From contig JALHUC010000139.1 of the NCBI GenBank assembly GCA_022865845.1, positions 1 through 15,648 on the forward strand: a stretch of 15,648 nucleotides of DNA. The letters run 5' to 3'. The notes under the pieces are model-generated. The model did no database searches, had not been told where the DNA came from, and saw only the letters and a list, made by a program, of their open reading frames with translations. This stretch comes from a bacterium (lineage in GTDB: Bacteria > BMS3Abin14). Positions 1 to 6,487 of this stretch are shown here, one piece after another. Position 1 is the stretch's first letter; each line of letters begins with the position of its first letter. The translations under genes and the position numbers were made by a program.

Positions 1-798
<798 letters not shown>

Positions 799-831
799 AA
801 ATCCCTTCCTGCGACTTTTTTAAATGGCGGT

Positions 832-1308
832 TCACAACTCTCTACTGATCGCCACTTTGCCGGTCCTGGCGATCTCCTTCACACCGAAGGGCTTCACCAG
901 CTTGAGAAACGCCTGGATCTTTCCTCCGTCGCCGGTGACCTCAAAAGTATAGCTTGCCGGCGATACATCCACTATCTTCCCCCGAAAGATGTCGTTTATT
1001 CTGAGGATGTCCGCCTTGCTCTTTTCCGTGGCGCTTATCTTGATGAGGATCATTTCCCTGTCCACGAAGTTCAGGTCAGTCAGATCAGTCACCTTGATCA
1101 CGTCCACAAGTTTTCGCAGCTGTTTCGTGACCTGCTCGATGATCCTGTCGTCGCCTCTGGTTACGATGGTTATCCGGGAGATCTCCGGATCTATGGTCTC
1201 ACCGACACTCAGACTCTCTATGTTGAAACCTCGCCCGGAGAAAAGACCCACCACCCTCGACAGGACGCCGAACCGGTTCTCCACTGTCACGGAAATTGTA
1301 TGCTTCAT
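832..1308 (-). CDS. ilvN: Acetolactate synthase small (regulatory) subunit
   Basis: Regulatory subunit that binds IlvB, raises its activity and confers valine feedback inhibition. The 158-residue product has the usual length (about 160). The N-terminal ACT domain covers about residues 2-76, with HTISVTVENRFGVLSRV at the start and GRGFNIESLSVG following; the conserved Asn of the valine-binding region (FNIESL) is present. A second ALS-type C-terminal domain follows (TGDGGKIQAFLKLVKPFGVKEIARTG region). I chose ATG 1308 over GTG 1311: GAGG at 1318-1315 is six bases from the ATG but only three from the GTG, and relatives begin M-(K/R)-HTISV. It begins three bases after the ilvB stop, so it is co-translated with its partner. 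In this lineage it is also called ilvH. Confidence 0.96.
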   Translation of the reverse strand: MKHTISVTVENRFGVLSRVVGLFSGRGFNIESLSVGETIDPEISRITIVTRGDDRIIEQVTKQLRKLVDVIKVTDLTDLNFVDREMILIKISATEKSKADILRINDIFRGKIVDVSPASYTFEVTGDGGKIQAFLKLVKPFGVKEIARTGKVAISREL

Positions 1309-1311
1309 CAC

Positions 1312-3048
1312 TCACCTCGCAGCTTTTTTGATAACCTTGAGCTTTTTTGTATCCTTCTTATTCGGGCCGAAGATCATATCGTTCGATGCTGCACCGGCGG
1401 GAACCATGGGATAGACACCCTCCTCCCGGTCCACCATGCACTCCAGGAGCACCGGACCATCATGCTTGATCATCTCGATCAGGCCAGCGTCCACATCCTT
1501 CTTTTCTTCAACCTTGATTCCCTTTACACCGTAGGCCTGGGCGATCTTTACAAAATCGGGGTTGGAGGAAAGACAGGTCGAGGAGTACCTCGCGTCATAG
1601 AACAGCTCCTGCCACTGCCTGACCATACCCAGACAACAGTTGTTGAGAATGAGGATCTTCACCGGAAGGTTGTGCTGAACGATGGTGGCCAGTTCCTGTA
1701 TGTTCATCTGAAAGCTTCCATCCCCCGCGATGTCCACCACCAGCTTATCAGGATTGGCGAACTGGGCACCTATGGCCGCAGGGAAACCGTAACCCATCGT
1801 ACCCAACCCTCCCGAGGAAAGAAGGGTCCTGGGTTTGTTGAAATTGTAGAACTGGGCCGTCCACATCTGGTTCTGCCCCACCTCGGTGGTGATAATGGCA
1901 TCGTCCGGAGCAAGTTCGCTCAAGCGCTCGATGACATACTGCGGCTTGATCTGCTTGCTGTCCTTGTCGTAGGAAAGAGGTCTATCCTCAGACCACTGCC
2001 TGACCTGATCGAGCCAACTCTGCCTGATCTCTCCCCACACCGGTTCTTCCTTCTTCTGAAGACGGTTCAGCTCGGTTAGAACACCCTTGACGTCGCCCAC
2101 CACAGGTACATGCACCACGATGTTCTTACTGATGGCAGACGGGTCGATGTCGATGTGGACGATCCTGGCGTTGGGGGCGAACTTGGCTACGTTACCTGTG
2201 ACCCTGTCGTCGAACCGCGCCCCGATAGCCAGGATAAGATCTGATTCGTGGATGGTCATGTTGGCCTTGTAGGTACCGTGCATCCCCAGCATACCCAGGA
2301 AGAGGGGATTATCAGCCGGGAAGCCGCCCAAGCCAAGGAGGGTGTTGGTCACCGGGATCTGGTTGTACTCAGCAAACTCTTTCAGTTCTGCGGCTGCGTT
2401 GGATATAATAACGCCACCGCCAGCGTATATAACCGGTTTTTTTGCTTTCTTTATTTCCGCGATGACCCTTTTGATCTGGCCCTGATGCCCTTCGACCTTT
2501 GGTTTATAACCTCTGATGTTTACCGATTTCGGGCGGTTGTATTTGGCTTTGCCTGCCAGAACATCTTTCGGCAAGTCGACCAGGACAGGGCCGGGTCTTC
2601 CCGTTCCCGCGATGTGAAACGCCTCCTGGATGACCCTGGCAATGTCCTCGGTCTTCGTGACCAGATAGCTGTGTTTTGTAACGGGACGGGTGATCCCGAT
2701 GATATCGGCCTCCTGAAAGGCATCACCGCCGATCATGTGGGTCGAGACCTGCCCGGTTAACGCAACAAGAGGGACGGAATCCATATAGGCTGTAGCCACC
2801 CCCGTGACCAGGTTGGTAGCCCCGGGGCCCGAGGTGGCCAACACCACCCCCACCTTCCCGGTGGACCTGGCGTAACCGTCCGCGGCATGCGCAGCCGCCT
2901 GCTCATGTCTCGTGAGTACATGCTTGATACCGCTATTAAAAAGGGCGTCGTATAAGTCCAGCAGTACCCCGCCGGGATAGCCGAACATGATATCAACCCC
3001 TTCCTCTTTAAGGGATTGAACAACTATTTCAGCGCCTGTTATCTGCAT
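1312..3048 (-). CDS. ilvB: Acetolactate synthase large (catalytic) subunit
   Basis: Thiamine diphosphate (ThDP) enzyme that condenses two pyruvates to acetolactate, or pyruvate plus 2-ketobutyrate to acetohydroxybutyrate; first common step of branched-chain amino-acid synthesis. It has 578 residues, a normal length. Three domains are visible: N-terminal PYR domain with the catalytic Glu in RHEQAAAHAADGYAR (E49) after FGYPGGV (22-28); central FAD/structural domain (about 190-330, GARFDDRVTG at 276-285); C-terminal PP domain with the ThDP/Mg motif GDGSFQMN (442-449) to NN (469-470). LGMVRQWQELFY follows at 473-484. The ATG at 3048 has GGAG seven bases upstream. It lies 20 bp after ilvD and 3 bp before ilvN. 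Odd: residues 471-472, between NN and LGMVRQWQ, are Cys-Cys, where relatives usually have pairs such as Gly-Tyr or Gly-Phe. Confidence 0.98.
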   Translation of the reverse strand: MQITGAEIVVQSLKEEGVDIMFGYPGGVLLDLYDALFNSGIKHVLTRHEQAAAHAADGYARSTGKVGVVLATSGPGATNLVTGVATAYMDSVPLVALTGQVSTHMIGGDAFQEADIIGITRPVTKHSYLVTKTEDIARVIQEAFHIAGTGRPGPVLVDLPKDVLAGKAKYNRPKSVNIRGYKPKVEGHQGQIKRVIAEIKKAKKPVIYAGGGVIISNAAAELKEFAEYNQIPVTNTLLGLGGFPADNPLFLGMLGMHGTYKANMTIHESDLILAIGARFDDRVTGNVAKFAPNARIVHIDIDPSAISKNIVVHVPVVGDVKGVLTELNRLQKKEEPVWGEIRQSWLDQVRQWSEDRPLSYDKDSKQIKPQYVIERLSELAPDDAIITTEVGQNQMWTAQFYNFNKPRTLLSSGGLGTMGYGFPAAIGAQFANPDKLVVDIAGDGSFQMNIQELATIVQHNLPVKILILNNCCLGMVRQWQELFYDARYSSTCLSSNPDFVKIAQAYGVKGIKVEEKKDVDAGLIEMIKHDGPVLLECMVDREEGVYPMVPAGAASNDMIFGPNKKDTKKLKVIKKAAR

Positions 3049-3068
3049 AACCTGTCTCCAGTATGTTT

Positions 3069-4733
3069 TTATTCATCGTCCAAAATAGCGCCTGTTGCCG
3101 CCGAATGGACAAGGCGTGCGTAACGTCCCAGGATACCACGGCGAAACCTTGGCTCCGGAGCGACCCAGAGCTTTCGTCTGGCTTCAAGTTCATCTTCCGA
3201 AACCATGAGATCAAGCCTTCGTCCCGGTATGTCAACCCTGATCGTGTCACCCTCCTGAACAAAGGCAATATTTCCGCCAGCTGCGGACTCCGGAGAAATG
3301 TGCCCGATGCAAGGGCCTCTGGTTCCTCCGGAAAATCGGCCGTCGGTGAGCAGAGCTACCTTGAGCCCCAACCCGGACAATGCCGCAGTAACAGACAGCA
3401 TCTCCCTCATACCGGGGCCGCCCCGGGGTCCTTCGTTCCGGATCACAAGAACGTCGCCGTCCAGGATCGACCGAGCCATAACAGCCGCCATGGCTTCCTC
3501 TTCCTGCTCAAATACACGAGCGGGCCCCTCAAAGACGAGCATCTCGTCGGTCACGGCGGTCTGCTTGACGACGCTGCCGTCGGGGGCAAGGTTGCCCCTC
3601 AAAACAGCGATCCCTCCCTGTGCGTGATAAGGGTTATCCATGGACCGTATGACATCATCGTCCTTGATCTCGGCCGACTCCGCTATCTTCATGATATCCA
3701 CCCCGGCAGCGGTCATGGCCGGTTTTAAAAGGGGCTGTAAGCGCGACAACACCGCCGGTACTCCCCCGGCGTAATGGAGGTCTTCCATGAAGTGCTCACC
3801 ACCCGGCCGAATGTTGGCGATGTGGGGCGTTTTTGCACTGATCCGGTCGAACATGTCCAGGTCGACCTTGATATTGGCCTCGTGGGCTATGGCAGGGACA
3901 TGCAGGGCGGTGTTTGTAGAACCTCCCAGGGCCATGTCCACTGCTATGGCATTCTCAAAAGCGTTTTGAGACAAGATCTTCGAGGTGGTAAGCCCCTCAT
4001 TGATCATAGCCACAATGCGCTCGCCACTCTCAAAAGCGATGCGCTTCTTTTCGGCGAAACCGGCCAGAGCCGTTGCGCTATAGGGCAGGGAGAGACCCAG
4101 GGACTCGGTGACGCAGGCCATTGTGTTGGCCGTGTACATTCCTTGGCAGGCTCCAGGTCCCGGGCAGGCCTCCAGTGCCAAACACTCGAGTTCTTCCTCG
4201 TCCATCTCCCCGGCCTGGTACCGTCCCACCGCCTCGAAAGTGTCCCTCACCAGGGAACGACGCTGGCCCTTGTACATACCAGAGTGCATGGGGCCGGCCG
4301 TTACCATGAGTGCAGGTATGTCCAGACGAGCTGCTGCCATGAGCATACCGGGGCTGATCTTGTCGCAGTTGGTGAGCAGAATGATGCCGTCAAAAGCGTG
4401 CCCCTGGGTAACTGCCTCAACGAGGTCAGATATCCACTCCCTCGTGGGCAGACTGTATCTCATTCCTTCATGCCCCATAACCACGCCATCGCACACTCCA
4501 GGGATCCCCACCAAAAAGGAGAGGCCGCCACCAGTGTGAACACCTTTTTCGATGGCCCTTTCCAGTTCCCTCATCCCAACGTGGCCCGGGATGATGTCGG
4601 TAAAGCTGGTGAATACCCCTATATGAGGCCGTTTCAGAGCGGAGGGGGTCACGCCTGTGGCATAGAGAAGAGCACGTGATGGTACCCTTTCCGGTCCCTT
4701 CTTGACACGATCGCTTCTCATTTTCCCACTCAT
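3069..4733 (-). CDS. ilvD: Dihydroxy-acid dehydratase
   Basis: Fe-S and Mg-dependent dehydration of 2,3-dihydroxyisovalerate or dihydroxymethylvalerate to the 2-keto acid; third common step of valine/isoleucine synthesis. It has 554 residues, usual for this family. Visible: [17 protein letters not shown] (about 42-58), GVCDG with C81, [13 protein letters not shown] (121-133, C123), [17 protein letters not shown] with C196, [27 protein letters not shown] and [19 protein letters not shown] near the C-terminus. C81, C123 and C196 are candidate cluster ligands. Overall very like Geobacter IlvD. The open frame extends 96 bases further upstream but crosses the terminator hairpin. ATG 4733 is chosen because AAGGAAG lies five bases upstream and relatives begin near MRSDxVKKG. 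First gene of the ilv series. Confidence 0.97.
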   Translation of the reverse strand: MSGKMRSDRVKKGPERVPSRALLYATGVTPSALKRPHIGVFTSFTDIIPGHVGMRELERAIEKGVHTGGGLSFLVGIPGVCDGVVMGHEGMRYSLPTREWISDLVEAVTQGHAFDGIILLTNCDKISPGMLMAAARLDIPALMVTAGPMHSGMYKGQRRSLVRDTFEAVGRYQAGEMDEEELECLALEACPGPGACQGMYTANTMACVTESLGLSLPYSATALAGFAEKKRIAFESGERIVAMINEGLTTSKILSQNAFENAIAVDMALGGSTNTALHVPAIAHEANIKVDLDMFDRISAKTPHIANIRPGGEHFMEDLHYAGGVPAVLSRLQPLLKPAMTAAGVDIMKIAESAEIKDDDVIRSMDNPYHAQGGIAVLRGNLAPDGSVVKQTAVTDEMLVFEGPARVFEQEEEAMAAVMARSILDGDVLVIRNEGPRGGPGMREMLSVTAALSGLGLKVALLTDGRFSGGTRGPCIGHISPESAAGGNIAFVQEGDTIRVDIPGRRLDLMVSEDELEARRKLWVAPEPRFRRGILGRYARLVHSAATGAILDDE

Positions 4734-4784
4734 AAAAACTTCCTTTTTTAGGGGGTTAGCCTTAATAAATACTCTTTTAAATGC

Positions 4785-4808
4785 AAAAAAACGAGGCCAC
4801 TGGCCTCG
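4785..4808 (-). terminator. Intrinsic terminator between DUF465 gene and ilvD
   Basis: Read on the minus strand, a perfect 7-bp stem CGAGGCC/GGCCTCG (4808-4802 and 4798-4792) with a 3-base loop is followed at once by seven T (4791-4785). It lies 27 bases past the DUF465 stop and about 51 bases before the ilvD start. It should end most transcripts from the strong promoter at 5106-5077, so ilvD must rely on read-through or on a promoter I could not identify in the short AT-rich leader. Confidence 0.88.
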
Positions 4809-4835
4809 CCTTGAATAAGCCACCAGCATGAAATC

Positions 4836-5051
4836 CTAGCTATACTTGGTAAGAATCCTTTCCATCTTGTCTTTCCCCTGCAGCTTTTGTTTCTTTAACC
4901 CCTCGATTTCAAAGTGAATTTCAGTAGACGGGGGTCTTTTTTGGAGTTCCTGTATTCGCTCTTCAAAGGCCAGATGCTTCTCGTGCAGATCTTTGTACTC
5001 CTCATCTTCTTCAAGAATTCGCTTGATCAGGTCCTGCTTTGTTTCGCTCAT
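4836..5051 (-). CDS. DUF465 (YdcH-like) small protein
   Basis: A 71-residue, highly charged, Cys- and Trp-free protein, rich in Glu and Lys, predicted largely as an alpha-helical hairpin: helix about 3-40 (QDLIKRILEEDEEYKDLHEKH region), a PPS turn at 40-42, helix about 45-68. The pattern of H-x-x-FEERIxELQKRP followed by E(I)xxLKKxKLxxKDxMExIL is typical of DUF465 proteins, whose function is not established. ATG 5051 has a purine-rich GGGGGAG just upstream. It stands alone between a perfect-consensus promoter (5106-5077) and an intrinsic terminator (4808-4785), so it is a monocistronic unit separate from the ilv genes. Cytoplasmic; no signal peptide or membrane segment. Confidence 0.9.
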   Translation of the reverse strand: MSETKQDLIKRILEEDEEYKDLHEKHLAFEERIQELQKRPPSTEIHFEIEGLKKQKLQGKDKMERILTKYS

Positions 5052-5076
5052 TGCTCCCCCTTGAAAAATTTGAATG

Positions 5077-5106
5077 ATTATAGGGTTTTAAGAAGTTAGA
5101 TGTCAA
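5077..5106 (-). promoter_or_regulatory. Perfect-consensus sigma-70-type promoter of the DUF465 gene
   Basis: On the minus strand, TTGACA (5106-5101) and TATAAT (5082-5077) match the housekeeping consensus at all twelve positions, separated by 18 bases. A start of transcription near 5070 would give a leader of about 20 bases before ATG 5051. It is the best promoter match I found in the window. No operator-like palindrome is evident next to it. Confidence 0.85.
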
Positions 5107-5152
5107 GTGGGAACAGCCGTCAAGTGGTAAATTCCTCACGACAGTTGTGGTA

Positions 5153-5222
5153 ATCGGTGATCAGTGATCGGTGATCGGTAAAAACGTGAATGTAGAATAC
5201 AGAATGTAGAACGCAGAATAAT
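5153..5222. repeat. Two adjacent heptad tandem arrays
   Basis: First array: ATCGGTG, ATCAGTG, ATCGGTG, ATCGGTA at 5153, 5160, 5167 and 5174, a 4-fold 7-bp tandem. Second array: GAATGTA, GAATACA, GAATGTA, GAACGCA, GAATAAT at 5188, 5195, 5202, 5209 and 5216. The words differ but the period is 7 bp in both. They lie upstream of the DUF465 promoter, in the 352-bp gap between the ATPase gene and the DUF465 gene. Confidence 0.85.
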
Positions 5223-5229
5223 GTCAAAA

Positions 5230-5398
5230 GCTAGCTTAACGCAGAGGACGCGGCTTGTCACGGCGAAGTTCGAAAAACGAAGACGAAAGGACGCAGCACG
5301 CAGGAGGAGTCTGGAATTTGAAATCTGGTATCGGATATCGCGCCTTTAAGATCTTTCGCTCCGGCGTGTTTTCTCCTGGGTACTGGGTACTGGGTACT
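5230..5398. repeat. Degenerate heptad-period sequence downstream of the ATPase gene
   Basis: The rest of the 352-bp gap holds no gene that I can support. It continues with 7-bp periodicity in changing words. CG dinucleotides fall at 5264, 5271, 5278, 5284, 5292 and 5299. CTGGAAT, TTGAAAT, CTGGTAT, CGGATAT sit at 5311, 5318, 5325 and 5332. A perfect triple GGGTACT lies at 5378, 5385 and 5392. The last copy ends five bases from the ATPase stop codon. Confidence 0.65.
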
Positions 5399-5403
5399 TG
5401 CTC

Positions 5404-6462
5404 CTAATTGTCCTTAAAAGTATCCTCAAAAAATTCCTCCAGTTTCAGGTCCAGGTCATCGCTGGTGATCTGTGCGTTCTGGGTCTGCAACTGCTCCGGA
5501 ACCGGGTCCGGTGGTATCTCGGGGACAAGGGGATTTTTCCGGGTCTGCACCAGCACTTCAGCCGGAATAACATCCTCCGCCTTCACACCCTCAGGGGTCC
5601 AGGCGGCAGGGATATCCATGGAAGGTATATCGGCACGGGAGTCAATCCTGGCGTCAAAGCCCAGGTCAGCTGCCATTTCTTTAACAATATTCTCATCGAT
5701 CACCCGCTGCCGCATGAGAAAACCCTGAAAAAGGGCATTATCGCAAAGAATGTTGATCTTTCTCGGAAAACCGTCAGAATACTTATAAATAAGCTTCAGT
5801 GCCCCATCTGTGAAGATGGTTTCCCTGTTGCCGGCAATAGCCATCCTGTGGACAACGTAGGCTTTTGTTGCCTCGTCAGTGAGCGTCGATAACCTGATCT
5901 TCATGGCAACCCTCTGCAGGAGGGGCGGATCCAGCGCCAGAGTGTCCTCCACCTCGGGCAGCCCGAAAAAGATAAAAGTGATCAGTTTGTGCGCCGTCAC
6001 CTCCAGGTTCAAAAGCCCCCGGAACTCCTCCATGAGTTCTCGAGTATTAAGCATCTGCGCCTCGTCAATGAGGACCACAGCCTTTTTCCCCATTTCATGA
6101 AGATGAAGGAGTTTACGGTATAGTTGTCCGATAATCTGGAGTTTCTCGGTGGCAGGGTTTTCGATACCCAGCTGCTGGGCGATCCTCCTGAGCAACCATT
6201 CCTGGGAAATCTCCGCATGCAGGATCACCAGAAGAGCCGATTCGTAGGCCTCGGATGGCAGACCGTCGAGGACTTTCCTGGCCAGTGTCGTTTTCCCCGT
6301 GCCTATGTCGCCCACCACCACAGCAAGGCCTTTCATGGTCTCTGCCACGTACATGATCCTGGTCAAAGCCCGTGCGTGCTGAGCGCTATTATAGTAGAAC
6401 CGCTCATTTGGAGCGTTGGAAAACGGCTCTATCTGAAGCCCGTAAAAATCAAGGTAGCTCAT
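5404..6462 (-). CDS. ExeA/GspA-type AAA ATPase
   Basis: A 352-residue ATPase of the ExeA/GspA-like family, whose best known members help place or assemble envelope machines such as type II secretion. Visible: family N-terminus YLDFYGLQIEPFSNAP (3-18), Walker A GDIGTGKTT (51-59), Walker B VVLIDEAQ (129-136), then a sensor-like region (ITFIFFGLPE, 161-170) and the lid PRKIN (233-237). From about 270 to the end is a low-complexity Pro/Glu/Gln-rich tail ending in an acidic helix (LDLKLEEFFEDTFKD). No membrane segment or peptidoglycan-binding domain is seen, unlike longer ExeA. ATG 6462 has GAGGG seven bases upstream. It starts 19 bp after the large TPR gene, so the two probably form one operon. 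The substrate machine cannot be named from the sequence. Confidence 0.9.
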   Translation of the reverse strand: MSYLDFYGLQIEPFSNAPNERFYYNSAQHARALTRIMYVAETMKGLAVVVGDIGTGKTTLARKVLDGLPSEAYESALLVILHAEISQEWLLRRIAQQLGIENPATEKLQIIGQLYRKLLHLHEMGKKAVVLIDEAQMLNTRELMEEFRGLLNLEVTAHKLITFIFFGLPEVEDTLALDPPLLQRVAMKIRLSTLTDEATKAYVVHRMAIAGNRETIFTDGALKLIYKYSDGFPRKINILCDNALFQGFLMRQRVIDENIVKEMAADLGFDARIDSRADIPSMDIPAAWTPEGVKAEDVIPAEVLVQTRKNPLVPEIPPDPVPEQLQTQNAQITSDDLDLKLEEFFEDTFKDN

Positions 6463-6473
6463 GATGAACCCTC

Positions 6474-6487
6474 GTCACAGGTCACAG
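6474..6487. repeat. Heptad duplication across a stop codon
   Basis: GTCACAG occurs twice in tandem (6474-6480, 6481-6487). The array supplies the TGA stop of the large TPR gene (6484-6482) and fills most of the 19-bp gap before the ATPase start. It is a short member of the same 7-bp-period family seen elsewhere in the window. Confidence 0.6.

Noticed and set aside
3774..4679. 301-codon plus-strand ORF opposite ilvD
   Set aside because: Antisense shadow of a highly conserved gene; the protein resembles nothing and has no ribosome binding site.
4734..4829. 32-residue N-terminal extension of IlvD
   Set aside because: It crosses the intrinsic terminator, is not seen in relatives, and ATG 4733 has a good ribosome binding site.
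4836..5051. DUF465 gene as a leader peptide for ilv attenuation
   Set aside because: No run of Ile, Leu or Val codons, it is a recognisable protein family, and no alternative antiterminator fold was found.
5153..5222. Possible CRISPR array
   Set aside because: Units are 7 bp, contiguous and without spacers, and no cas genes are nearby.
5258..5285. GTTCGAA inside the intergenic repeat, resembling a tRNA T-loop
   Set aside because: No acceptor, D or anticodon arm can be built around it; it is one unit of the heptad-period sequence.
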